Positions 13,056-23,914 of a DNA stretch of 64,000 nucleotides are shown in pieces (positions within the stretch are counted from its first letter, which is position 1; each line of letters starts with the position of its first letter). Source of the stretch: Marsupella aquatica. Lineage: Eukaryota; Marchantiophyta. The position numbers and the translations under genes were made by a program. The stretch is from positions 17,546,001-17,610,000 of the forward strand of contig OZ316895.1 of assembly GCA_973895155.1 (NCBI GenBank). Reading direction: 5' to 3'. The notes under the pieces were generated by a model, which ran no database searches, was not told the origin of the DNA, and was given only the letters and a program-made list of their open reading frames with translations.

Positions 13056-13397
13056 CTGTACAATAAGTAGATTTTTCAGTGCACTGACCTCATTCAGAGA
13101 GAAGTCTCCATATAGGTCGTTAATTTCCTGATCAGAAATTTTAACTTACGATATTGTACATCATGTTACCAGATGTTTCTTACTATCAAGACTATCATAA
13201 CTAAGTTCTAGGCTACTTTTCTAAATGGTTGAACATCGTAAAGCATTGGACCCAATCTGCGCAAGTTGTTCGAAGTCAGAATGTAGCAGTGGTAAGCTAG
13301 AAGGTTCCTCTCTCTGAACAGGTTAACTTTATTGGTAAACAGTTTCAATGGCAGCTTGGTTGGACGAGGGGCTCCTTTGCTAACATGGGATAGTCTA
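13056..13397. other. Gap between two minus-strand genes
   Basis: This gap should hold the missing first exon or promoter of the phosphofructokinase gene and the 3' end of the Ser/Pro-rich gene to the right. A short minus-strand frame at 13208-13444 overlaps it, but no phosphofructokinase N-terminal motif could be assigned. Confidence 0.35.
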
Positions 13398-14222
13398 TTA
13401 CTCCTCGGACACGAAACAAAATTCGCTAAACATGGGTCGTTCATTGATGGTTATTTTAACTCTACAAAAACACAAGAGAAGTCGATCACATTCCCCAACC
13501 ATACCAGAGAAGAGAGGAGGGAGAGAGAGAGACCCGGAATGAGCTCGGTACGTCGAATCCATGGGTGTAATCGGCATGAGCTCTGACAAATGGGTGCAGG
13601 CAAACGGATCGTTGGTTTCACCTCGGCCACTGGCGTCGTTCGGCCTCCTCGCCATGTCTGCTCCTCGAGGAGAAGCTGGAGGAGAAGGAGAAGGTGAGGG
13701 AGAGGAAGAAACTGGTTTTACCGGCCTCGCCTTTAATGGCGAGGGCGACAATGATGGGCGTCTGCTGGAATTACTGCTCGACGAGGGGCGTCTGTCAGGT
13801 GGCGCGCTTCTAACCGGGGATGGGCTCTTTTTTCCTTTCAAACCATTCGGGTGTTGTTTACAAACGTTCCCGCCTGGCGCAGGCCCACGAGGGGACAATT
13901 GAAGTGGCGAAGAAGAGCCTTTGATGGTAGTGGTGACAGTTCCATGCAATCCGTAAGTAGTAGTTGCAGCATCAACACCACCGCCGGATCCAGTAGTATG
14001 ACGACGGGGAGGAGAATTTCGTGGAGACTTTTTGGGAGCAAACCTTAGCAGGAATGGGTCACTGGTTGCCCGATTCTTTCTGGAATGAGGGAATTCGGGC
14101 GATCCCGGCCAAGGATATTTTTTGGACAATGGTCTGCCGAGACGTTTGAGTTTCACGGGCTTTGCTCCTTTGCTTGGATCTGCACAACCGGCATATAAAT
14201 CCAACTCAACCCGAGCACTCAT
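13398..14222 (-). CDS. Basic Ser/Pro-rich protein of unknown function with a KGAKPV motif
   Basis: This is a single frame of 274 residues starting at 14222; an in-frame TGA lies directly upstream, which supports the start. Residues 8-30 read LDLYAGCADPSKGAKPVKLK, the segment shared with the frame at 15200-15508. Residues 30-75 are basic with PKKSPRNSPPRR-type stretches, and residues 110-190 are strongly Ser/Pro-rich with SPSPSP runs, typical of disordered, phosphorylatable proteins. The last 50 residues look less biased and may be an unspliced intron read-through. No known domain is recognised. It lies head-to-tail upstream of the phosphofructokinase gene on the same strand and immediately downstream of a tandem-repeat tract. 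Confidence 0.55.
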   Translation of the reverse strand: MSARVELDLYAGCADPSKGAKPVKLKRLGRPLSKKYPWPGSPEFPHSRKNRATSDPFLLRFAPKKSPRNSPPRRHTTGSGGGVDAATTTYGLHGTVTTTIKGSSSPLQLSPRGPAPGGNVCKQHPNGLKGKKSPSPVRSAPPDRRPSSSSNSSRRPSLSPSPLKARPVKPVSSSPSPSPSPPASPRGADMARRPNDASGRGETNDPFACTHLSELMPITPMDSTYRAHSGSLSLPPLFSGMVGECDRLLLCFCRVKITINERPMFSEFCFVSEE

Positions 14223-14250
14223 TCATACGTCCGCAAAGCTCGAACATAAT

Positions 14251-14448
14251 GGATTGATTGAAGGATTGATTGATTTTACTTTGCATTGTAAGATGATGCC
14301 CTTAACATGGCCTTGAAAGAGTGGAATTTATTTGCTGTGTGCTTCAACAGAATGGATTGATTGAATGATTGATTGATTTTGCAGTGCATTGTAGAATGAT
14401 GCCCTGAATATGGCCTTGAAAGAGAGTGGAATTTAGGTGCTGTGTGGC
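14251..14448. repeat. 103-bp tandem duplication
   Basis: Two units start at the 'ggattgattg' blocks at 14251 and 14354. They share 'ttgattgattttgcattgta', 'gaatgatgccctgaa' and 'atggccttgaaagag' with small differences. They lie directly upstream of the minus-strand gene starting at 14222, so they may be in its promoter. Confidence 0.8.
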
Positions 14449-14770
14449 GTAGCGGCTTTTTCATTGTCAAGTATCGCGAATGCATATCTCATGAACACGA
14501 CTGAAGGAAATTCAGAATGCTGACGTCTCCAAAGAATTCTATTGTGGGCAAAGAATTCTATGGTGGGTAAAGAAGGACAATAGAATTGCGGCATGGGCTG
14601 GGATCATTGCGTCATGATCAGGTATCACGGATGCACATCTAGAGACTAAGACTGAATGAACAAGCTGGCAACACCAAGAAGATAGGTGGTGCAATGTGCA
14701 CCCACCAAATGACCTTTTCGCTCAAGATCGACTTTTTCTATTGCATTGTAAATGTCATGAATGCACTTGT

Positions 14771-15016
14771 GGAAGACTAAGACTGTTTGTAAACGAGGAT
14801 GGAGGATGATGATCTCCGTAAAGTTCCGTCCCACGTCTACTGACAGGGATTATTTTTGTATTTTTCTATTGTAGAATGAACGACAGAATTGTCGAAGACT
14901 AAGACTCTTTGTAGAAGAAGATGAGGAACCTAATTAGGAGGATGCTGATCTCTGTCAAGTTGCGTCCCACATCTACTGACAGGGATCTGCTTTTGTAATT
15001 TTCGATTGTAGAATGA
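14771..15016. repeat. About 122-bp tandem duplication between the two KGAKPV frames
   Basis: Two units start near 14771 and 14893. They share 'gaagactaagac', 'gatgatctc', 'cgtcccac', 'tctactgacagggat' and 'attgtagaatga'. A weaker third trace ('gactaagactgaatgaa') lies at 14645. A CT microsatellite follows at about 15120-15150. Confidence 0.8.
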
Positions 15017-15199
15017 CCGAAAGAATGAATGATCAATTCTCTCTATATTTCAGAATTTACGACAATTCAACTATCCATCCATTCTCTCTCTTAGGTCATG
15101 GTTGAAACGTGAATTCTCATTCTCTCCCTCTCTCTCTCTCTCAAAAATAATAATTTAAGAATAGCTTGAAGAAAATGGAGAAGCCAACGAGATACGGAC

Positions 15200-15508
15200 T
15201 CAATGTGGAGGAGAAGAGGTGACACCAGTTATGCTCCTGCATGGAGTCCCTAAACAGGTCGGTGACGACGAAGGGGCAGTGAAGACTTGCGATTGACACG
15301 AAGGAACCACGCCGGGTGTGGCCGAGCCTGTGATTCTCACTGGTTTGGCACCTTTGTTGGAATCACCGTAATTATATGCAATACCCAGACAATGATTTAG
15401 AAAGTTCATGAATGCATTGGGCGGAGGCGTGTGGATCTCCTCACCAAACTCAGCCTCAGTCTGATTGATTCGACTACGAGAAGAAGACGGCGAAGAAGAA
15501 GGTGCAAG
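15200..15508 (-). CDS. Second KGAKPV protein, probably the last exon
   Basis: This minus-strand frame is open from 15508 to a TGA at 15200 (102 residues). It begins just after a plausible splice acceptor (tag at 15511-15509), starts with a Ser-rich run, and then contains EEIHTPPPNAFMNFLNHCLG and YNYGDSNKGAKPVRI. The block Y-x-x-G/C-x-D-x-x-KGAKPV matches the N-terminus of the 274-residue protein at 13398-14222, so the two are likely tandem paralogues. The C-terminal part is Ser/Thr/Pro-rich, as in the neighbour. Upstream exons, if any, were not identified; the internal ATG at 15409 is an alternative start. Truncation to a pseudogene is possible. Confidence 0.45.
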   Translation of the reverse strand, partial: LAPSSSPSSSRSRINQTEAEFGEEIHTPPPNAFMNFLNHCLGIAYNYGDSNKGAKPVRITGSATPGVVPSCQSQVFTAPSSSPTCLGTPCRSITGVTSSPPH

Positions 15509-17460
15509 CTACAGACTGAGCAATGAAGCAAAGATTGTTGAGCTCTTTACTGCTTGCATCGATTCGAAGGCTAAAGCGCCCAGAGAAACGCTGTGCCTCA
15601 AGGGTCACGAAAACTTGTTGATCTGAGGGAGAAGCAATTCATGAATTGTCAAGAGTTCTGTTTGCTGTGCACACTTTCCTCCCCTTGACGCCAAACGCAC
15701 ACTCCATTAAACCTCTAAGTATAGCCTTTTCACATGAAGAGGTGCCACCAAGTCACCAACTGTTTGAGAATGGTCATGACTCTTGACTACTTTAGCCCTC
15801 TTTGACTGTTGCAACATTTTGGGCGGCTGATGTAATTCTCCCTCAACAAGGCTTTTATCCTGAAACCCTCATAGTTAGCAATGAACAATCACTTCTTGTC
15901 AACTTTAGCACAAATTAAACTTGGTAATGAAATCACTTCTTGTCACTTTAGCACAAATCAACCAAAAGTCAAAACCGGGCCTAGTACAAATCTTACTAAT
16001 AAATTGCGATGAGAAACTAGAGTTAGGGCTGTGCTTCTAATGTGAAACCTCTAGACCTTGACTCTAGGGCCCCACCAAAATTTTTGTGGATAAAAAAACC
16101 TTGAGATATTATGTATGTTAAAATGATGATCATGCATGATGATTTTTGTTATCATTTTTCAAAGAATGGGCATTCCAACTCGAATACCAGAGCATGAATA
16201 GAAGATAGTTGAAGGCAGTCTTAGCATTATAAACCTTATCCCTGTTAAAGAACCTGTTAAGAGTACATGAGAGTGATTCTTGGCTCATGCCTCATGGCCT
16301 TGCACACAAGCCCACTTCATGCCGGACCAGTGAGTTTAGGGAATGTTTAGGGCCTTTTCTGCTAGCCAAGGGTAGGGAATTGCTCCACGTTGTTGTCACT
16401 CACTTTCAAACCACTGGTAAGGTTATTTTGAGCTTTCGCACTTTTTGTGACAATTGAGGCTTAAGTTGTCTTGTATGGTTAAGGTCATGATGAAGCCAGA
16501 TACTTGCAAAACTTCTGGTCCATAATGGCAGAGTTGTCAACCTTGGTACCTTTGAAAACATGAAATTTCATTACAAAGTATTACCACTTAGCCACACTAG
16601 TAAGAACACCTAGTACAGTAGCTCCTTTCCACTACATCCAAGCCCTTCGTTCAAACCTGGCCCTAGTTTTTCTTCTTGCAAGAGTTAAGTGCACCTTGCA
16701 TCTCTTGCATCACGAAGAGCTAGTCCCATGGTGTGTTTGGACACTAGAAGGAATCATCCAAACACTTTTGACATGGGGCAATAGATTATGCAGGGGTTTA
16801 GGGTTTTCCTCCAATAGTGCTGGAAATGAGGGGGACTGAAACGCAATAATTTTTTCTCCTAGATATAACCAACAACAGCATTCCACTGAGTGTTCAACCT
16901 GCATGACTGTGTTAACCCGACATCCAACACTTGTCTTCTGGGTGTTGGATGACGGTTAGGACACTCAGGTCAGTACAAATTACTAACGGGCCGCGAGGGG
17001 GTTGGCATAGGTGAACTGCAAGCTTCCATGTGTCTGTGAACCAATTGCTTGTCATCTTGGATTAGTATAGTTCAGTTAAGCCAATCCATAACTATACAAA
17101 ATAGGGGATAACCTGATAATTAGATCAGTTTGGGGGGCATGTTAGTAATTTCTACCGGTCAGGGAAATAATGGCAAAGTATATAATTCCACAAAAAAGTG
17201 GTAATGTAACTATATAATGGCAATTGAAAAGCTTTCCTTCAGGGCCAATTGTCTGGAGTGAAGCCTCTAGACCACAACTCTGGAGTGTAACTGAAATCAA
17301 GACCGGAAGTGAAAAAAACAGGGTTTAGGGAGCAATGAAGGTGAATCTCTGAAAATGGCACAACAAGCTTGAACTGCCACTAGCCATATAAGATGGGGAA
17401 GTGTCCAAGACTTCTCCCTTTTTCACTTTCCTCTCATTCTTCTCCTCTCCCTTCCATATT
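15509..17460. other. Intergenic, no supported gene
   Basis: AT-rich repeat-like DNA with no coding evidence. The section 15880-15970 contains a short duplication around 'atcacttcttgtcaacttta'. The first few hundred bases may include upstream exons or the promoter of the KGAKPV gene. Confidence 0.4.
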
Positions 17461-17644
17461 GCTCCACAAATCTGATAGTTTGGTAAGGCTGGGGTAGACT
17501 ACTAATCGGTAAGTCATGGAAAAGGTGGCAAAGTAGATAAATACAGACCCCATGCTCCACAAATCTGATAGTTTGGTAAGGCTGGGGTAGACTACTAATC
17601 TACCAGTCATGGAAAAGGTGGCAAAGTAGATAAATACAGACCCC
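17461..17644. repeat. 93-bp tandem duplication
   Basis: Two almost identical units start 'gctccacaaatctgatagtt' at 17461 and 17554 and differ at only a few bases ('atcggtaag' versus 'atctaccag'). A weaker relative of the second half lies at about 17130-17210. Confidence 0.9.
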
Positions 17645-18304
17645 CATGGGACGCTCTTTCCAAAATCTTTAGAAGCACATGCACATGCAAACATTGCACT
17701 ATTGGTCACAAACAACAACGGTTAGTTATGCAAGAAGAACCAGATGTGACTATTCATGCTTAATGAGGCAAGACCAAGGAAAACCGTTAGACCCCATACC
17801 TGAAAAAACAATGGAAAATCAAAAAGTGTTATTTCAAATAACAAAGAAAAGGGTATAAAAAGGGGTAAAGGAGAAAATAACCTTTGAATGGGTGTGTAAT
17901 TGATACATCATTTTTTGGGTAAAGTGTTTGAATTTTTCTATTTGGCAAAATTTGAAAATATCATGGGTAAAAAGAAACTCTTCAGCTAGTGTACCATTTA
18001 CCAAGGTAACATAGGAAACATTTGGCTACTATGGACAGAGGAGTAATAAGAGAATGTAAGAAATGGTTCAACTACTACGAACACTGGTCCAGGAACCCTT
18101 TGGCTACTATGGATGGAGGAATATTTTGCATGGACTCTATCAAATGTTAGTTACATGAAGGTACAAAGGGAAAGTTTTATATGGAGTGTTATGTTATCAT
18201 GAATAATCTCATCTTTGTCTACAATGAAATTCAATGTATCCTAACTACCTTAGAACCCACTTTATTCAAAGTACTCTGTTTAATCTTTGTCCTCTCATGC
18301 CTAG

Positions 18305-18400
18305 AGGACATGGCTGTGTGGTAGCTCACTTGAGTTGAGAATCATAGGTCTAGGGTTCAAATGTTGTGACTGGCTGATCCCTTTCTATGGGGTTTAACAG
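18305..18400 (+). mobile_element. tRNA-derived SINE-like element
   Basis: The sequence has 'gtgtggtagctcacttgag', which resembles a Pol III A box, and about 35 bp later 'gggttcaaatg', which resembles a B box. The same arrangement recurs in inverted orientation at 59270-59370, so it is a dispersed tRNA-like repeat and not a functional tRNA gene: no cloverleaf with an anticodon arm is evident. The boundaries are approximate. Confidence 0.5.
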
Positions 18401-18429
18401 ATTTCCCCTTAAAAAGTTAAAACAACAAC

Positions 18430-18895
18430 ATTTTGTCCTCTCATCTCCATATTCAATCTTATTCCAATGTGCAACTCTTTATCTCTCCAACCAGATGATT
18501 GACATCACTCTCATCTCCATATTCAAACTTAATCCAATCTGCAACTCTTTATCCCTCCAACTAGATGAATAATATCAAGCTTACATAACCAAGGGGTACT
18601 CCAACTAAGCATATTCAAACTTATTCTAATCTGCAACTCTTTATCCCTCCAACTACATGAATGACATCAAGCTCACATAACCAAGGGGTCCTCGAACTAA
18701 TCAATATACTAAATTGCATCCCTACAGCTATTGGTATCAAGCTTACATAACCAAGGGGTCCTTGAACTATCAAGCTTTCATAACCAAGGGGTACTCGAAC
18801 TAATCAACATACTAATGTCATCCCTAAAGGTATGTGTATCAAGCTTACATAACCAAGGGGTCCTCAACTAATCAATATACTAAATCTCATCCCTA
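18430..18895. repeat. Complex tandem repeat tract upstream of the NFD6-like gene
   Basis: Two interleaved unit types are seen. The first (about 85-110 bp, three copies from 18435) contains 'atattcaaacttattccaat' and 'gcaactctttatccctccaa'. The second (about 50-80 bp, five to six copies from 18575) contains 'catcaagcttacataacc' and 'aaggggtcct'. Together they give a diverged minisatellite. The tract ends about 190 bp before the gene start at 19089. Confidence 0.85.
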
Positions 18896-19088
18896 AAGCT
18901 ATGTGTGAGAGTGGGAAAAACAAGGTTGTAAGATGAGAACTCTACAAAGTGGAAAAAGCAAGGTTGTAAGATGAGAAGTCGAGACCTGTCAGGCGAAAAT
19001 ACGAGGAAAACAGGAAGGACGAGCTCTTGAGGGTTTTAGGGGCGGAATTAGACAGGAGCTCTCGACGATCGATCGACCTAGAAGAACG

Positions 19089-19964
19089 ATGGCACGCAAT
19101 GTTGGAAGAGTTGCGCGTCGAATTTGGTCTTTCTGTTCAATGCCCTCTCGTAATGCCATAGCTGAAAGTGGTGCCTCTTCATCCTCCTCGTCGCCATCGG
19201 CTGGTGCAGCAGCAGCTCATGCTCGCCCATCTCTTCGGCACCCTTCGCCTGCCACTCAACAACCGCTCTTCGGCTCCCGCAAACAATCTGTGCATTATTA
19301 CACCAGGTACTGTACGATGCTCTGTTGAACTGATATCGTCGAGGGCGTGGGAGGCAGCTCGGCTTTGAGTGTAGTTTCGTGAAGAGTTCTGCTGCTTTCC
19401 TAGCTCTAAACCCTAATCCCTCGCACAATTTTCGATGTAGGTAGCTGCTAGGGAGTTTATGCCGAAAAATTGAACGAACTTCACATTTGAACTGTGCTTT
19501 GTCGAGGCGTCGGTATCGGAGATTTAGGATATTTAAGGTGGCACTTTATTTGTCAATCTGCTCCATCATCGCAATCTGTCATTGGTGCAGCTGCTCATAA
19601 TGGTTCAGAGAGAAAAATGGTTTTATGCATTCGGATCCATCGCTCATCAACAGATATGGAATGGACGGTACAGAGAGCCGAGATGCGAGATAAATCCGAA
19701 AATAATGAACGCAGTCAGTGTCCTGTTCCAGTTAACGTAATGCTCCCGTTCCTGATTTGTCATTCGAGTTTTGTAAGGAAGTAGGATCTTCTTGCGCACT
19801 GAATTGCTTCAGAAATAGTAGAAGAGAATTCAAGGGATGGTTTCCTCAATGCAGGTTGCCAGGAGAGATTGTATCCATTTCGTCCTTGATGGCCAGACAC
19901 AATGCAACAGCAGCAGCGCGGTTAGTTTCCAAACTTTCGGGCGATCTCACGCCCCAAATCGAAG
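19089..19964 (+). CDS. NFD6-like small organelle-targeted protein, at least two exons
   Basis: Exon 1 (19089-19306) encodes a Ser/Ala/Arg-rich, acid-poor leader starting MARNVGRVARRIWSF, typical of mitochondrial targeting. It ends at a CAG|GTACTG donor. Exon 2 (19855-19964) follows a GCAG acceptor and restores the frame (AG|G, Arg). It encodes ISSLMARHNATAAARLVSKL and ends at AAG|GTATGTG. The pattern S-L-x(3)-H-x-A-x-A-x-A-R-L-x-S-x-L-S is what I recall from the plant NUCLEAR FUSION DEFECTIVE 6 family, small proteins of about 100 residues needed for karyogamy and found in mitochondria. Splice sites and frame are seen; the family call is from memory. Exon 2 ends one base into a codon, so a short terminal exon is still missing. 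Confidence 0.6.
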
Positions 19965-22289
19965 GTATGTGTCACATCACTGTTCCTTCACCAGGAGGTT
20001 GTAGCTCGCTTCCAGTGTTAGACTTAGTCGAGACCTGCGTTTACCGGATCTAGCATGTCCTTCTGGATCAACAGGCTCCTACATCGCACGTCTCTTACCA
20101 CCTTTCAGCCATTCGAACCACATTACGTTGCCACTCTCTCGAACGAAGAAGGTTTTTACTTAAGAAATTGGGTAGACAGGCAAAAAGAGACAAAAGGGCT
20201 AAGAAGTATTTAATTCAATCCTAATAAGAATTGTATGCTAGTCGCAGTCCTTGAAATTGATTGAGCTCCTTTAAAGATGGTACAATGTACAATTTTGTAA
20301 TTCTTTGGTCCCAGCGAGAACAATGTTCTAAGTGTTTTCAGTAATGTAGGTGTAAGCTTTCTCAGCTCTTGGACATAAGGGCTTTGCGAGTCAGAATTAC
20401 AAGTCATCCCTTCCCTTTAACGTCAGAGATAGAAAGGCATTGTGAGGTTTATCAAAATTCTCCATAACCCTAGTCATGTGTGAAGGCTGGTACTCACTGG
20501 TTTCCTGCATCAAGCTTCTAAGTTGCTTTGAACTTCAGTGGATGTCATGGACAACATCCCGTGTTCTCTCACATCTCCATTGCGTTTTTACGTTCTCTTT
20601 GGTCTGTAGTTAAATTATTCTCTCGCTTCTTCTTTATTAAAGCAGACAGAATTTCAACAGACTTGGGCAGGGGACCATTATTCATAAAATTGCTTGGGTT
20701 AGGCTCGTATATCATAGAGACGGGTGGAGACCTAAAAGGCCTTCTGAACACCGGGAGTGACCTGTCTCACCTCGCAGTTTTGTCTCGGACATTTGGGTTT
20801 TCCCTAGAAAGCAATTTAAATCTACATTTCCCCTTTCCGCCTAGATACAACCTAATTGCAGCAACTTAGCACTACAACCGGCTTTGTAAACGCGTTGGTA
20901 CGGAAGCTCAGTTATGTAGGTCCACTTACCTGAACGACTCCTAGTCTTGTTTGGAAGTAGAACGCTGTCTTCCGATTTTGAGGTTATCAGAGCTTTTCTA
21001 ATTCTTTTTCTACTCTTGTCGTTGAGCAGGGATTCTCGCAAGATATGTTAGCCCCATCTAGTGGGAGTCCAGGGAGGAAAGAATATCCAATTTTGTGGAC
21101 GACCTAGATTTGTGATCTGGGCAAGTTATTAGCATAAAAGCTGAGTGGAGTCTACTAGTGTAAGAAAAAAGGAGGTCCTCCCTGCCTAGTGAAGTATTGC
21201 TTCACCCGCACAGAAACGACTGACCGTCAAACGAACAATTCTTTTGAGCTATCTAATGCAATAAAAACAATGGATTCGGGATAATGTTCCCGTTTTATGC
21301 TGAACTGGAACTCGTTTGTATCCGCGGACTAGCAGTGTATTCCACACACCTCTGACGCAAATTCCGACTAAAGCTCATGTCGACATTGATCGCTTTTGTT
21401 TGCAATTTCCTCTACTGGGAAATATCGATCCAGCTTACGTCAGTCGGGGTTTTGTCCAAAGTCGTTTGAATCTGGATTGTAGAAGTGCCTGGAAATAGGA
21501 TATAGGGTGGTTGCTAATCTCCCTTTGAAAGAGTCTCTGTCTTTGTTGAACAGCATTCTTCTAGCACTCTGACCAACGTCACGAATCTGCAGGGAACTTG
21601 TATTAGGCTGACAACAGCCCTTCACCTAGGAGGAGGAGGGAGTGTCTCACGATTCCGTAGCAATGAAAATATGTATCCTGCTGGGTGTCAAGTACCCATT
21701 TCGATTCAGCTTCGAATCTGAGGTCCGTGCTTAAGAGTTATCAAAGTCTTCAGAGTTATCAAAGTCTTCAGTCAAAGAATGACCATCGGTGGCACGTTAG
21801 TCGAGTTTGCTGTATTCGGCACTCGTGGGACATCATTCTCTCAGAATGTGTTGAGCATCGCAAATATTCGTGCCACCTTCCCAGAAGGATTGTCAGTCCT
21901 CCAGATAACCCTGAACAACCAGTGAGGTCCCACATCGACTAAACAATAAGAATCCGAGTTTAGACTTCAATTTGTGAGAGCGAGAGCTGAAAAATACAAC
22001 CCAAATTAAGTTCGAGCCAGTTCCGTGTTAGATGTATCACCAGGTCACATGGTACTATCCGTTAAAGGCTGGGCAGAATCTTCTCTAGGGGAGACAACAC
22101 TCACCTGCTACGCGCATACTGTAAGGACGACAAAGAATACGCCATTTTAATCCTCCTTCGTGGAAAACAGCACTTTTATCTTGGCCATGGAAGGTCAAAC
22201 TGAAGGTAACAAGGTAAATCTCTCGGATAAAAACTCCGCGTAAACTTTTGGTCCCACTTTTAGTCTTCCCTCATCCTTGAACTCTAGCG
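19965..22289. other. Downstream flank of the NFD6-like gene; no further gene recognised
   Basis: The terminal exon of the NFD6-like gene should lie in the first part. Otherwise only short frames occur. A small duplication 'gagttatcaaagtcttca' is present twice at about 21735-21770, and an isolated 'gtcccacatcg' is at 21927. Confidence 0.4.
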
Positions 22290-22299
22290 TAACGTTCAT

Positions 22300-22845
22300 G
22301 TGACATACGAGAAAGCTAATGTGTGAGACCTTTAGAGGAACAGACCCTGGTGGGGTCGTTGCTGTGAAGTTGCCTTGGTGAGGGCCCTGACTTTTCAGAG
22401 GACTTGAGGAAGTAAAAGTTTTATCTATGTAAAGCTAATGTAAGATACGAGAGAAATGGAATTGGTGGGGTCCTTGCAGAAAAATAGCTGCCTTGGTGAG
22501 TCTTCAAAGGAGTTTAGAGAATGAACATTTCATCCGTGTAAAGCTAGTGTAACATTAGAGAGAAACTGTCTTGGTGGGAGTCTTTGCCGAAGAAATTGCC
22601 CTTGGTGAGGACCCTAGTCTGGACTTGAGGAATGACAGTTCATCCGTGTGGAGCTAATGTAAAATATGTGAGATTCGGACCTGGTGGGTTCCTTGATGTA
22701 ACAGTTGCGTTGGTGAGGGCCCTGAGTCTTTGAAAGGAATTGAAGGAATGAAAGTTTCATGTGTGTAAGTCTAATGTAAGATGTGAGAGGACCAGACTTG
22801 AGTCTTCAAACGACTTTCATTGAGGGAATGAAAGTTTCATCTCCC
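22300..22845. repeat. About 112-bp degenerate tandem repeat, roughly five units
   Basis: Successive units start near 22311, 22424, 22535, 22646 and 22764. Each contains 'gtaaagctaatgtaagat', then 'gagagaaac', 'ttggtggggtccttg', 'gccttggtgagggccctga' and 'gacttgaggaatgaaagttt'. The last unit is shortened internally. Identity between units is moderate, so the array is not very recent. Confidence 0.85.
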
Positions 22846-23633
22846 TAAAGAAGCACCTGGTTTCCATCCAGCTTGCCTCTTGTTCACTCGTAGTTGGTGA
22901 GTGTCTCAAGCGCTTGTTGAATTTACAAGCTTGAATGCCCATTCTTTATATAACAATAGAGATGATGACAAAAATTAGCATCTATTATCATCTTCACATA
23001 CAATAGATCTTATCTTCACATACAATACATCCCATCTTCTCCATCCACATATATTTTGGTGGGCTCCATCCACATATATTTGGTGGGGCCCTAGGATTCC
23101 TTTCTAGAGGTTTTACTCTAAAAACCTACACCCATTTTTAGCTTCTGTTCGCAAATTAGTACTAAGATGTACTAGAAAACCAAAAATAGAATATTACTGT
23201 TTTCCCCAGTTGCACTCATGGGTGAGTTATTCCTTAAACCGCCACACTGTTGATTCAGGGTACTAAAATTCATCAATATAACACTATTGAGAAAAGGAAA
23301 AAGTACATTATTTTGTCCTTCCCAACCTGGTGAACGATGAGAGTTTAAAGATGAGAGTTTAAAAACAATAGCCAATTATTCAGCTCAGTCACAAATTAAA
23401 ATAGACATAAAAAATCACTGATATTAGGGACCTGTGACAACCTCTTTCCAAGATTCTTGAAGTAAAAGATGTGCTTTGATGCTTGAGATCCTATTTGGTT
23501 GTAGGTTCCCTGTACTTGTCCATTCTCGATTGCACCTGGGTGGTAAAGGAAGCTGCACAAGCTGCGGGCTCTCCCCACCACCATTCGGCCGCTTGAGTTT
23601 GCTCGTACTTTGGCTCTCCTTGGGGCTGGTTTT
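22846..23633. other. Intergenic repeat-derived DNA, no gene
   Basis: A short direct duplication 'ccatccacatatatt(t)tggtgg' is seen at about 23041-23090. No coding evidence. Confidence 0.45.
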
Positions 23634-23914
23634 AGGGTTTGATCCCCCTAACTTATAAGTGAAATTTGTTTTTGGTAAAACATTTTCTTTCTTTAAATTT
23701 TGCCATTTTTTATTAAAGAACCCCTAAAAAATTTGAAAATGTATATTTTTTAAAATTAAATAAGCTTATGTATTCTTTAAAGTCGACCAGTCAATAAAAT
23801 AAGTCTTATGTGTTCTTCCACAAAACTTTGGAAGTCTTACACTATACCCATTTAAATGGGCCTATACTTTGTTGCACGTGATGTGACACTTTCATGGGAG
23901 TGACCCCCCTTGAG
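23634..23914 (-). mobile_element. Left-truncated copy of the G-tract DNA transposon (MITE)
   Basis: It is the reverse complement of the element at 48208-48554: 'gggtttgatccccctaactt', 'aaagtcgaccagtcaataaa', 'cccatttaaatgggcctata' and the end 'gagtgacccccc' match in order. The opposite terminus, with the other G-tract, is missing, so the copy is truncated near 23634. Confidence 0.75.

Noticed and set aside
18430-18895. Repeat tract considered as a CRISPR-like array
   Set aside because: Units are diverged and directly adjoining with no unique spacers, and the context is a plant nuclear genome.
21927-21937. gtcccacatcg, matching the upstream element of plant spliceosomal snRNA genes
   Set aside because: No TATA box at the required spacing and no recognisable U1-U6 or U3 sequence downstream; probably chance.
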